Assembly: GCA_024398475.1 (NCBI GenBank)
Contig: JAKSJB010000015.1
Coordinates: 1-49,768, forward strand
Reading direction: 5' to 3'
Source of the DNA: Bacteroidaceae bacterium
GTDB taxonomy: Bacteria; Bacteroidota; Bacteroidia; Bacteroidales; Bacteroidaceae
DNA: 49,768 nt
Shown: positions 24,293-32,547 of the stretch, one piece after another
Numbering within the stretch: the first letter of the stretch is position 1
How the letters are laid out: the number at the start of each line of letters is the position of its first letter
The notes under the pieces: generated by a model
Database searches by the model: none
Told to the model about the DNA's origin: nothing
The model's input: only the letters and a program-made list of their open reading frames with translations
Program-made: the position numbers and the translations under genes

Positions 24293-26023
24293 ATGAATAC
24301 CGAACGACAAGTACGAATCATTTTTACATCTGACATTCATGGCAATTACTTCCCATTCGATTTCCGACACCAGCGCTGGGGCAAAGGCAGCCTTCAAAGA
24401 GTGCATGCTTTTGTGGCGCAGGAGTGTCAGCGCAACCCAGGAAGTACTTTGCTGATTGACGGAGGTGACATTCTTCAGGGAGAACCTACAAGTTATTACT
24501 TCAACTTTGTGGACAACGGAGAGAGACACAGAGTTGCAGACATGTGCAATTTCATCGGATATGATGCCGGTGTCGTGGGCAATCACGACATTGAGACAGG
24601 TCATGAGGTATTCGACAAATTCATAAACGACTGCAATTTCCCCATACTTGGAGCCAACGTTATCGACACAACTACCGGCAAGCCATATTTCCAGCCATAC
24701 ACCGTGTTCTACAGGAGCGGAGTGAAGATTGCCCTTATCGGGTTCACCACTCCCGCCATTCCGCATTGGATACCGAAAGCCGTGTGGTTTGACCTTCAGT
24801 TTGAAGACATAAAGGAAAGTGCAAGAAAATGGATTGACATTGTCAGGGAAGAAGAAAATCCCGACTACATCATCGGATTGTTCCATTCCGGCATGGAAGA
24901 AGGTATCGTAACCGAGCAATACAAGGAGAATGCGATTAGGGAAACTGCAAGCGAGGTGGCAGGCTTTGACCTGATACTCTACGGTCACGACCATGCTGCC
25001 AATTCCGAAGAAATCATCAATCCCGAAGGCAAGCCAATCCTTTGCATAAATCCGGGAAGTTATGCCCACAATGCCGCTGTAGTAACCATCCAGTTCACTC
25101 TCGACGAATCGGGGAAGGTAATCGAAAACAGAATTACAGAAAAGAAGACACACTACATCGGTACGGTCAGAAACATGCACGGACAGGAATTCCGCAAGAA
25201 CTTCTTCCGTGAATATCAGGGGGTAAGCAAATATGCGGCAGAAGTAATCGGTACTTTCCACGACGACATGCTCATCACCGATGCCTATTTCGGTTCATCA
25301 TCCTACATCGACCTCATACAGTCGCTTCAGTTGCAGGTATCAGGTGCCGACATTTCGTTTGCCGCACCATTGTTCTTCAATGCCACCATCAAGGCAGGAA
25401 GCGTGAAGATAAGCGATTTCTTCAACATCTACCGATTTGAGGACAAACTCTACACAGTCAAACTCTACGGAAGCGAAATCATATCGTATCTGGAAATGAG
25501 TTATGACGGATGGATCAATCAGATGACAGGTCCTGACGACCCTTTGCTCCAGACATGTCCTATGAAGAATACTCCCGACAGAATCGGATTCAAGAACTTC
25601 ATATTCAACTTCGACTCTGCAGCAGGAATCCACTATACCGTAGATGTCAGCAAGCCATGCGGAAGCCGCATCACGGTACTGCATACGGATACAGGGGCGC
25701 AGTTCATGCCTAACAGGATGTACACCTGTGCCATGACTGCCTACCGTGCCAACGGAGGCGGAGAACTCCTGACAAAGGGAGCAGGTCTTTCCAAGGAAGA
25801 CATTGACATGCGAATCGTATCAGCCACCCAGCACGACATACGTCACTACATGACTGAATACGTAAGGGAAAAGGGTGACATCTACCCTACCCCACGCAAC
25901 CATTGGAAATTCATACCCGAAGATTGGGTTGCCGCAGCAGCGGAAAGAGAACGTGCCCTCCTGTTCAACTATGCAGTAACTGAGGAAGAGAGCGAAAACG
26001 AAGAACGTCCTGATGGAAAATAA
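24293..26023 (+). CDS. 5'-nucleotidase / UshA-like metallophosphoesterase
   Basis: The 576-residue protein has the two domains of the 5'-nucleotidase family. The N-terminal calcineurin-like phosphoesterase (about 5-300) shows TSDIHGN, DGGDILQGEP, VVGNHDIE and YGHDHAA, which supply the dinuclear metal ligands. The C-terminal substrate-binding domain (about 330-530) has the usual FNIYRFEDKLY-like core. It would release phosphate from nucleotides or nucleotide sugars. Unlike most family members it has no visible signal peptide at 24293, so it may act in the cytosol. It overlaps miaA by 11 nt. Confidence 0.9.
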   Translation: MNTERQVRIIFTSDIHGNYFPFDFRHQRWGKGSLQRVHAFVAQECQRNPGSTLLIDGGDILQGEPTSYYFNFVDNGERHRVADMCNFIGYDAGVVGNHDIETGHEVFDKFINDCNFPILGANVIDTTTGKPYFQPYTVFYRSGVKIALIGFTTPAIPHWIPKAVWFDLQFEDIKESARKWIDIVREEENPDYIIGLFHSGMEEGIVTEQYKENAIRETASEVAGFDLILYGHDHAANSEEIINPEGKPILCINPGSYAHNAAVVTIQFTLDESGKVIENRITEKKTHYIGTVRNMHGQEFRKNFFREYQGVSKYAAEVIGTFHDDMLITDAYFGSSSYIDLIQSLQLQVSGADISFAAPLFFNATIKAGSVKISDFFNIYRFEDKLYTVKLYGSEIISYLEMSYDGWINQMTGPDDPLLQTCPMKNTPDRIGFKNFIFNFDSAAGIHYTVDVSKPCGSRITVLHTDTGAQFMPNRMYTCAMTAYRANGGGELLTKGAGLSKEDIDMRIVSATQHDIRHYMTEYVREKGDIYPTPRNHWKFIPEDWVAAAAERERALLFNYAVTEEESENEERPDGK

Positions 26024-26774
26024 GTTAATCGTCATTACCGGCCCTACAGCATGCGGCAAGACAACATTTGCGGCACAGTTGGCAGCACAGATGAACGGAG
26101 AAATCATAAGTGCTGACAGCCGTCAGGTATATCGAAGGATGGATATCGGAACAGGTAAGGACCTCGACGATTATGTCATCGACGGACAAGCCGTACCCTA
26201 TCATCTCATCGACATTGCCGAACCGGGAACGCGCTACAACGTGTACCAGTATCAGCACGATTTCCACGAAGCATACAACGACATTCTCAGCCGTGGCCGC
26301 CAACCGATACTATGCGGCGGTACAGGCCTCTATATAGAATCCGTACTGAAAGCATACGAGTTCGACGGACGTGAATGTCCACCCGTGGACAGCATTGTGT
26401 TTGCCCTGAAGATTGACCGCGACCTCCGCCGCGAGAAAATCAGCCAGCGACTGAAAGCACGCCTGGAAGAAGGAATGGTGGACGAGATAAAATCACTCAT
26501 CGGCGAGGGCGTTCCTACCGAAAGGCTTATCAGGTATGGACTTGAATACAAGTTCGTGACACTCTATCTGCTTGGACAACTCACCTACGACGAGATGTAC
26601 ACACAGTTGGAAATAGCAATCCATCAGTTTGCCAAGAGACAGATGACCTGGTTCAGAGGCATGGAGGAAAGACGCGGCACACCTATCATCTGGATAGAAG
26701 CCACACTCCATGCAGCCGAGAAGATTCAGATAGTGCGGCAACATCTGGAAGACAGAAATGCAGCATCGGAATAA
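26013..26774 (+). CDS. miaA: tRNA dimethylallyltransferase, short form
   Basis: MiaA transfers a dimethylallyl group to N6 of A37 in tRNAs reading UNN codons. The 253-residue protein has the P-loop GPTACGKTT (9-17), the conserved SADSRQVYRRMDIGTGKD motif, PYHLIDIAEP, and GGTGLYIESVL. It is shorter than the usual about 300 residues; the missing length seems to be in the middle insertion domain. Bacteroidetes often carry two miaA copies, and this looks like the shorter type. The start overlaps the nucleotidase gene by 11 nt, so the two are coupled. Confidence 0.9.
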   Translation: MENKLIVITGPTACGKTTFAAQLAAQMNGEIISADSRQVYRRMDIGTGKDLDDYVIDGQAVPYHLIDIAEPGTRYNVYQYQHDFHEAYNDILSRGRQPILCGGTGLYIESVLKAYEFDGRECPPVDSIVFALKIDRDLRREKISQRLKARLEEGMVDEIKSLIGEGVPTERLIRYGLEYKFVTLYLLGQLTYDEMYTQLEIAIHQFAKRQMTWFRGMEERRGTPIIWIEATLHAAEKIQIVRQHLEDRNAASE

Positions 26775-26835
26775 ACCTTGAAGGATAAAAACCATCAAAG
26801 GATTAATAATAAGAAGTTTCCCGTTGACGAATAAC

Positions 26836-26990
26836 GCCATTAGCCATTGGCTTCTGCGTTTGCGTTTGCGTTTGCGTTAGGGTTAGCGTTAGGGTTAGCG
26901 TTATTCCCCCTTGAGGGGGTTAGGGGGCTCCTCGTTGACTTGTTGACTCGTTGACTTGTTGACTCGTTGACTCGTTGACTTGTTGACTTC
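26836..26990. repeat. Mosaic intergenic repeat cluster E
   Basis: It contains CCATTAGCCATTGGC, then GCGTTTGCGTTAGGGTTAGC units, then the exact inverse copy of the 30-bp C-rich block (26905-26934), then seven 8-bp GTTGACTT/GTTGACTC units. The order is nearly the reverse complement of cluster A. Confidence 0.85.
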
Positions 26991-27045
26991 CAAACCAAGA
27001 GACATACAAATTCAAAATTCAAACACCTAAAAAAGAGACAGCGTT

Positions 27046-27852
27046 ATGAAAAATTCATGGATTAACTTATCACTTTCAGCATTGTTGGTAAGTACAGCAT
27101 TCAGCAGTTGCAGTTATACATCAAGCGGCAATTATCTCGGCACCATGGCTGGTGCTGAAATCGGAGGAGTTGTAGGCGAAGCATTGGGATGGATGTCCAC
27201 CGACCGCCATTCAGGTCCTGGTAAAGCCATGCTCGGAAGCATCATCGGTACTGTAGCCGGTGCTGCCATCGGAAATTCCATAACCAAGGACAGAGCAGAA
27301 GAAATAAACATAGGACGCAGGAACGACATGGATTACGGCAATGCTGATTATCAGACAGGTGGAGGATATGACAGCCATGGCACCTACGGCTACAATGAGG
27401 GTTACAACAGAAACCAATACGGCAGCCACGACACCTACGTACCCGACTCAAGAAACCGCAGCGACAGCAAGTTCAACGGCAGGTACGGAAACGGTTACAG
27501 TATGGGTAACGGCGACCTGGCAATCAGTCACGTCACATTTGAAGACGAAGACGGCGACGGACGTATCTCAAGGAACGAGACAGTAAACATCATGTACGAA
27601 GTAACCAACAAGGGACATCGCACCTACAGCGACGTAATACTGAAAGTAGATGTTGAAGACGACGCACGCAAGTTTGCCCTTTCACCATCAACCACAACAA
27701 CCATTGCTCCCGGACAGACAGTAAGATACAAGGCAAAGGCATTCTGCAAGTCAAGAACCTCAAGCGGGAATGTAACATTCCGTGTGTCAGCAAACAGTAT
27801 GAACGGAGGTAATGCATCAGCAAATTTGCAAATCCGAATGAGCAAAAAATAA
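27046..27852 (+). CDS. Glycine-zipper lipoprotein with EF-hand-like segment
   Basis: The 268-residue protein starts with a lipoprotein signal (STAFSSC, Cys22). A glycine-zipper region follows at about residues 28-82 (GTMAGAEIGGVVGEALGW and GSIIGTVAGAAIGNSI), typical of outer-membrane proteins that insert or oligomerise. A Tyr/Gly/Asn-rich low-complexity stretch comes next. The C-terminal 110 residues contain DEDGDGRISRNE, which matches a calcium-binding EF-hand or dockerin-like loop, within an Ig-like fold. It is a single gene after repeat cluster E. The stop is followed by a terminator at 27932. Confidence 0.75.
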   Translation: MKNSWINLSLSALLVSTAFSSCSYTSSGNYLGTMAGAEIGGVVGEALGWMSTDRHSGPGKAMLGSIIGTVAGAAIGNSITKDRAEEINIGRRNDMDYGNADYQTGGGYDSHGTYGYNEGYNRNQYGSHDTYVPDSRNRSDSKFNGRYGNGYSMGNGDLAISHVTFEDEDGDGRISRNETVNIMYEVTNKGHRTYSDVILKVDVEDDARKFALSPSTTTTIAPGQTVRYKAKAFCKSRTSSGNVTFRVSANSMNGGNASANLQIRMSKK

Positions 27853-27901
27853 CAAAGTGCTAACAGTAAGGCATAAACAACAACACTTTTTCCAACATAT
27901 C

Positions 27902-27932
27902 TTTGCTGTTTCACATATTATGCTTAACTTTG
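27902..27932 (+). promoter_or_regulatory. serC-serA promoter overlapping a terminator
   Basis: TTTG (27902-27905) and TAACTTTG (27925-27932) are 19 nt apart. The predicted start near 27939 falls at the end of the left arm of the terminator hairpin at 27932-27957. Confidence 0.65.
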
Positions 27933-27965
27933 TCACCGAAAGATGTCGCTCGGTGACATTTTTTT
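27932..27965 (+). terminator. Terminator of the glycine-zipper gene
   Basis: GTCACCGA (27932-27939) pairs with TCGGTGAC (27950-27957), followed by ATTTTTTT. It ends the upstream transcript; the serC transcript starts inside the hairpin and lacks most of its left arm. Confidence 0.75.
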
Positions 27966-28010
27966 ATGCAAACACGTAAGTATTAATTTTTACAAAATAA
28001 AAAAATTCAG

Positions 28011-29078
28011 ATGAAGAAGTACAATTTCAATGCAGGACCATCAATTCTTCCCCGCGAAGTAATTGAAGCCACTGCAGCAGCATGCTTGGACTTCAACGGT
28101 TCAGGTCTTTCACTTATGGAAATCAGCCACCGCGCAAAAGATTTCCAACCAGTAGTTGACGAAGCAGTTGCTTTGTTCAAGGAACTCCTCAACATTCCGG
28201 AAGGTTATTCCGTACTGTTCCTCGGAGGCGGTGCAAGTCTTGAATTCTGTATGGTTCCATTCAACTTCCTCGAAAAGAAAGCAGCATACCTCAACACAGG
28301 TGTATGGGCAAAGAAAGCCATCAAGGAAGCAAAAGCATTCGGAGAAGTAGTTGAAGTAGCATCATCTGCAGACACAACTTATTCATACATTCCAAAGGGA
28401 TATGAAATTCCAGCCGACGCAGATTATTTCCACATCACTACAAATAACACTATCTACGGTACAGAAATCCGCGAAGATCTCGACAGCCCTGTTCCAATGA
28501 TTGCCGACATGTCTTCTGATATCTTCAGCCGTCCAATCGACGTAAGCAAGTACATCTGTATCTATGGTGGTGCACAGAAGAACCTCTCAATGGCAGGACT
28601 TACATTCGTCATCGTCAAGGACGAAGCAGTAGGTAAGGTAAGCCGTTACATCCCTACAATGCTCAACTACCAAACTCACATCGACGGTGGCAGCATGTTC
28701 AACACACCTCCAGTAGTTCCAATCTACTGCGCACTCCAGAACCTCAAGTGGATCAAGGCACACGGTGGTGTTGAAGCAATGGACAAGAGAGCACACGAAC
28801 GTGCAGAACTCCTCTATGCAGAAATCGACCGCAACAAGTTGTTCCGTGGTACAGTTGAGAAGGAAGACCGTTCAGTAATGAACATCTGCTTCGTAATGAA
28901 CGACGAATACAAGGATCTCGAAGCCGACTTCATGAAGTTTGCTACAGAACGCGGAATGGTAGGTATCAAGGGTCACCGTTCAGTAGGCGGTTTCCGTGCA
29001 TCATGCTACAACGCAATGGACATCGAAGGCGTTCAGGCACTCGTTGACTGCATGCAGGAATTTGAAAAACTTCATTAA
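28011..29078 (+). CDS. serC: Phosphoserine aminotransferase
   Basis: SerC converts 3-phosphohydroxypyruvate and glutamate to phosphoserine and 2-oxoglutarate, the second step of serine synthesis, with PLP as cofactor. The 355-residue protein begins with the conserved [14 protein letters not shown]. It has LGGGASLEF for phosphate binding and the PLP lysine K190 in [27 protein letters not shown] closes the active site near the C-terminus. It is followed 32 nt later by serA; the promoter is at 27902-27932. Confidence 0.97.
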   Translation: MKKYNFNAGPSILPREVIEATAAACLDFNGSGLSLMEISHRAKDFQPVVDEAVALFKELLNIPEGYSVLFLGGGASLEFCMVPFNFLEKKAAYLNTGVWAKKAIKEAKAFGEVVEVASSADTTYSYIPKGYEIPADADYFHITTNNTIYGTEIREDLDSPVPMIADMSSDIFSRPIDVSKYICIYGGAQKNLSMAGLTFVIVKDEAVGKVSRYIPTMLNYQTHIDGGSMFNTPPVVPIYCALQNLKWIKAHGGVEAMDKRAHERAELLYAEIDRNKLFRGTVEKEDRSVMNICFVMNDEYKDLEADFMKFATERGMVGIKGHRSVGGFRASCYNAMDIEGVQALVDCMQEFEKLH

Positions 29079-29110
29079 TCCATTAAATCCGAATCAAAAA
29101 AGGAGATAAG

Positions 29111-30028
29111 ATGAAAGTATTAATCGCAACCGAAAAGCCATTTGCTCCAGTAGCAGTAGAAGGCATAAAGAAGGAAGTGGAAGCAGCCGGTTATGAATTG
29201 GCATTGCTCGAAAAATATACAGACAAGGCACAATTACTTGAAGCAGTAGCAGATGCTGACGCAATTATCATCCGTTCAGACAAGATTACAGCAGAAGTAT
29301 TTGATGCAGCAAAGCAGTTGAAGATTGTTGTACGTGCAGGAGCAGGTTACGACAATGTTGACCTCGAAGCAGCAACACAGCACGGAGTTGTAGTAATGAA
29401 CACTCCAGGACAGAACGCAAACGCAGTAGCAGAACTCGTATTCGGATTACTTGTATTTGCTGTCCGCAAGTTCTACAACGGTACAGCCGGAACAGAACTT
29501 ATGGGTAAGCGTCTCGGTATCCTAGCATTCGGAAATGTAGGACGCAACGTAGCACGCATCGCCAAGGGCTTCGGCATGGAAGTATGGGCATACGATGCAT
29601 ACTGTCCTGCAGATGTAATCGAAGCAGCTGGAGTTAAGGCAGCAAAGAGCCAGAACGAACTCTTCGAACAATGTGACATCGTAAGTCTCCACATCCCTGC
29701 AACAGCAGAGACAAAGCAGAGCATCAACCGTCAGTTGGTTGGTTCAATGAAGAAGGGTGCAATCGTTGTAAACACAGCACGCAAGGAAGTAATCAACGAA
29801 GAAGAACTCATCGAACTCTTCAACGAACGTACCGACCTCAAGTACATCACAGACATCATGCCAGATGCTGATACCAAGTTCAAGGAATTTGAAGGTCGCT
29901 ACTTCTCTACACCAAAGAAGATGGGTGCACAGACAGCAGAAGCAAACATCAACGCCGGTATTGCAGCAGCAAAGCAGATTGTTGGTTTCTTCAAGGACGG
30001 TTGCACAAAGTTCCAGGTCAACAAATAA
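29111..30028 (+). CDS. serA: D-3-phosphoglycerate dehydrogenase, short form
   Basis: SerA oxidises 3-phosphoglycerate with NAD, the first step of serine synthesis. The 305-residue protein has RAGAGYDNVD (75-84) and the Rossmann motif LGILAFGNVGRNVA (135-148), and ends without an ACT regulatory domain. The acid/base His expected before GAQT (TPHxGAxT) is replaced by KKM (STPKKMGAQTAEA, about 267-278). The catalytic ARG motif reads ARK. Both may be lineage-specific. A strong ribosome-binding site (AAAAGGAGATAAG) precedes the ATG. A terminator follows at 30052. Confidence 0.93.
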   Translation: MKVLIATEKPFAPVAVEGIKKEVEAAGYELALLEKYTDKAQLLEAVADADAIIIRSDKITAEVFDAAKQLKIVVRAGAGYDNVDLEAATQHGVVVMNTPGQNANAVAELVFGLLVFAVRKFYNGTAGTELMGKRLGILAFGNVGRNVARIAKGFGMEVWAYDAYCPADVIEAAGVKAAKSQNELFEQCDIVSLHIPATAETKQSINRQLVGSMKKGAIVVNTARKEVINEEELIELFNERTDLKYITDIMPDADTKFKEFEGRYFSTPKKMGAQTAEANINAGIAAAKQIVGFFKDGCTKFQVNK

Positions 30029-30051
30029 TTGACACATTATTTATATACAAG

Positions 30052-30086
30052 AAAAGGATACTCCCAAAAAGAGTATCCTTTTTTTG
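30052..30086 (+). terminator. Rho-independent terminator of serC-serA
   Basis: AAAAGGATACTC (30052-30063) pairs perfectly with GAGTATCCTTTT (30071-30082) and is followed by TTT. It lies 23 nt after serA. Confidence 0.9.
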
Positions 30087-30094
30087 CACCCCAA

Positions 30095-30420
30095 AATGGG
30101 GAAACGCAAAAGGCTTCGCCTACGCAAACCCTAACGCAAACGCAAACGGCTTCACCTACGCAAACCCTAACGCAAACGCAAAAAAGCTAACACCTACGCA
30201 AACGCAAAGGCTACGCAAAAGGGCTGAAAGTCCGAAACTCTACAGCCCAATCCGTAAGGGTTGGGTATCATCAGTATAGATTTTAATCCAATACCTTAGC
30301 CCACAACCCGTAGGGGTGTGCCGTAGTTTTTTTGCGTTTGCGTTAGGGTTTGCGTTTCCCCTTGTTGACTCCTAAAATCCAATTTAAAATAACTGATAAC
30401 TGATAAACTGATAATTTTTC
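30095..30420. repeat. Mosaic intergenic repeat cluster F
   Basis: In order: CGCAAAAGGCTTCGCCTACG/CGCAAACCCTAACG units (30103-30215); the AAAGGGCTGAAAGTCCG repeat (30218-30247); a 35-bp block TACCTTAGCCCACAACCCG... (30292-30326; copy at 45824); inverse GCGTTTGCGTTAGGG; CTTGTTGACTC; and a 28-bp ACTGATAA block (30391-30418; exact copy at 45528). No gene is supported here. Confidence 0.85.
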
Positions 30421-30577
30421 ATAGACAATATGGAATGACATCTATAATTTCGTTTCCGCGAAAAATATATCGGATAATTAACTTTTGAAGATTTAATTCA
30501 ACGAATGTATGCATTTTAATTTATTGAATCCACTTTTAAATGGGCCTAATAAATAATTATCAAATTTCTTCGTAATA
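30421..30577. other. AT-rich intergenic, nothing recognised
   Basis: This is AT-rich spacer between the repeat cluster and the C10 peptidase promoter. I see no gene or repeat in it. Confidence 0.5.
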
Positions 30578-30611
30578 TTTGTTCTTATTTTCAAAAAAAG
30601 TAGTACCTTTG
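30578..30611 (+). promoter_or_regulatory. Promoter of the C10 peptidase operon
   Basis: TTTG (30578-30581) and TACCTTTG (30604-30611) are 22 nt apart. The mRNA leader to the ATG at 30724 would be about 105 nt. Confidence 0.65.
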
Positions 30612-30723
30612 CAGCCACAAAAAAGCCAAACTACACAATATTGATTTAATATTATGCAAAACTCCCCAATGTGCGCACAAAGAGATTATTTAAAATTAAT
30701 TAAAACATCAACACAAAAAGAAA

Positions 30724-31956
30724 ATGGAAACAAAGACTATTTTAAGATTAATTATTGTGATTATTTCATTGGTAGTAAATGCGTCATGTAGTGACAACAA
30801 TGACATTGATACAACATTTACCAATATCAGTAATGAAAACCCAAACAATGATGTAATTGCTCAAACTGCCATATCATTTGTAAAATCTCTAAACGAAGGA
30901 AAAGCAACACGCACTTTTTCAAATCTGCAAGTAAAAAATATTCAAAAGCTAAATCTTGACAATGAGAGTTTAACACGCTCAAGTGGTACCATAAACACAC
31001 CTGAGTTTTATTCTGTTGGAATGAACAATAATTTGGGCACAGTTTTTCTTGCTGAAAAAAACAGCACTATTACTCCCCTTGCATATTTTCAAGGAGAAAA
31101 CGATGTTAACATAAATGAAATACTCAATGATACCATTAATACATTTTCTTTCATTATTCAAATGTTAGTAGAACAAAATATTGATATGAAAGCCAGTATT
31201 AAAAATCCCGCCACACGTGCAGTTACAAGCACTATTATAGAACGATTAGAGCCTAAATGTAAAGTATGGTGGGATCAAGGACATCCATTCAATTGGTATT
31301 GCTATACAAATGATGGGAAAAAAGCTTTAGCTGGTTGTGTAGCAATTGCAGGTGCGCAAGCTCTAACCATATTGCGTCCGACTGAGCCAAATATCAGTTC
31401 CTGGGATGCTGTAATAGCAGAAAATCCAACTTTGTCAAGATATCAATTAACATCAACTATGAATGAAATTGCAACACTCATCCATGAAATTGGTGTTAAT
31501 GTTAATATGAATTACGGTACTGCTGAAGAAGGTGGGTCAGGTGCGAGCAAGAGTAATTTAATAAAATACTTCAAGAAAAAATATGGAATAGAGGATTATG
31601 ACTGCAAACGTGCTATTGATGTTTTGAAAACAAAACATGGCGTAATAATAATTGGTGGGTATGCGTCAAAGACAAAAAGCGGAATATTATTTTGGAGAAA
31701 AACAAATTATCATAACGGGCATGCTTTTATTGCTGATGGATACGTAAAATACGGAGACAATGGGTCAAAGAAAAACGATGACCCATATTATCTTCATATT
31801 AATTATGGATGGGGAAATGGCTATGCAAATGAAGCTTATATTCTCTCTGGAAATAAGAAATTCATAGATCATGCCGAAGAATATTCCAATGGAAAGTTAT
31901 ACCAATATAATTTAAGTTACGCTACATTGACGTATCCATCCGAAAAGAACTGGTAA
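30724..31956 (+). CDS. C10-family (streptopain-like) cysteine peptidase lipoprotein
   Basis: This exported 410-residue lipoprotein (Cys22, VVNASC) carries a Spi-like propeptide at about residues 40-130 (DVIAQTAISFVKSLNEGKATR). A C10 catalytic domain follows. The catalytic Cys205 lies in ALAGCVAIAGAQ, preceded by WWDQGHPFNWYC. The catalytic His333 is in NGHAFIADGY, with INYGWGNG nearby. C10 enzymes such as SpeB and the Bacteroides bfp proteases are secreted as zymogens and cut host or other proteins. It has its own promoter. A small lipoprotein gene follows 14 nt later. Confidence 0.92.
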   Translation: METKTILRLIIVIISLVVNASCSDNNDIDTTFTNISNENPNNDVIAQTAISFVKSLNEGKATRTFSNLQVKNIQKLNLDNESLTRSSGTINTPEFYSVGMNNNLGTVFLAEKNSTITPLAYFQGENDVNINEILNDTINTFSFIIQMLVEQNIDMKASIKNPATRAVTSTIIERLEPKCKVWWDQGHPFNWYCYTNDGKKALAGCVAIAGAQALTILRPTEPNISSWDAVIAENPTLSRYQLTSTMNEIATLIHEIGVNVNMNYGTAEEGGSGASKSNLIKYFKKKYGIEDYDCKRAIDVLKTKHGVIIIGGYASKTKSGILFWRKTNYHNGHAFIADGYVKYGDNGSKKNDDPYYLHINYGWGNGYANEAYILSGNKKFIDHAEEYSNGKLYQYNLSYATLTYPSEKNW

Positions 31957-31970
31957 CAATTAAAAAAATA

Positions 31971-32420
31971 ATGATTATGAGAACATTTATAGGCAATACC
32001 AAAAAGTATTCATCCCTTTGCATTTTAGTTTTAACTATGATTTCAATATTTTCATGTGACAAAGATGAGCCATTAGGTTTTTATTCACCATTGAAATGGG
32101 AATCTAACAACTATTCACAATATGAAAATAATGGAGTGAAATACTACATCGTATCTCCCCAAGGAGAAAATTTTCAATTGAAATGTACGAACCATAATGC
32201 TTTACGTTTGAGAGACATTATTATTGATGGCAATAGAGAGGATATAGAATTGTCTGACAACTCACAATTTTCGAACCACATCTGCGAAATAAAAATAAAA
32301 GATAATTTTGTAGATGTAGCATTCAAACAAAATGACAATCAATTGAGAAAAGTTGAAATTTCAGTTCAAAGCGGTAATGCTTACGGCAGTTTACACTTCG
32401 AGCAAGGATGTCTAAATTAG
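31971..32420 (+). CDS. Small lipoprotein, candidate C10 protease inhibitor
   Basis: The product has about 149 residues (starts possible at 31971 or 31977) with a lipobox ending ISIFSC. The mature domain of about 115 residues is predicted beta-rich by eye and carries no motif I can name. In Bacteroides fragilis, C10 proteases are encoded next to small staphostatin/Spi-like inhibitors. The spacing, size and location here fit that pattern, so an inhibitor role is plausible but inferred. A 32-bp palindrome follows at 32433. Confidence 0.6.
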   Translation: MIMRTFIGNTKKYSSLCILVLTMISIFSCDKDEPLGFYSPLKWESNNYSQYENNGVKYYIVSPQGENFQLKCTNHNALRLRDIIIDGNREDIELSDNSQFSNHICEIKIKDNFVDVAFKQNDNQLRKVEISVQSGNAYGSLHFEQGCLN

Positions 32421-32432
32421 CACAAATAAGAT

Positions 32433-32464
32433 CACAAACGGCAACTATATAGTTGCCGTTTGTG
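32433..32464. terminator. Perfect 32-bp palindrome, probable bidirectional terminator
   Basis: CACAAACGGCAACTAT and its exact reverse complement meet with no spacer. It lies just after the C10 operon. Confidence 0.75.
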
Positions 32465-32504
32465 CTATATTTTCTAATACCAATGCCATTACCACCTCCC
32501 ATCC

Positions 32505-32547
32505 AGATGCAAGCCAATGGCTAATAGCCTTTTTGTCAACGAGTCGC
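32505..32547. repeat. Short GCCAATGGCTAAT-type repeat
   Basis: GCAAGCCAATGGCTAATAGCC then TTTTTGTCAACGAG. It is a small relative of clusters A and H and lies just after the stop of the minus-strand barrel-like gene; the T run follows on the plus strand. Confidence 0.55.

Noticed and set aside
24170..25261. 363-aa minus-strand frame opposite the 5'-nucleotidase gene
   Set aside because: It is antisense to a gene with clear catalytic motifs and shows no motif of its own. The openness follows from codon bias on the other strand.
30001..30279. 92-aa frame with ANPNANAN repeats after serA
   Set aside because: It crosses the serA terminator and is a translation of CGCAAACSCTAA repeats, not a gene. 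The same holds for frames at 26840-27022 and 45692-46012.
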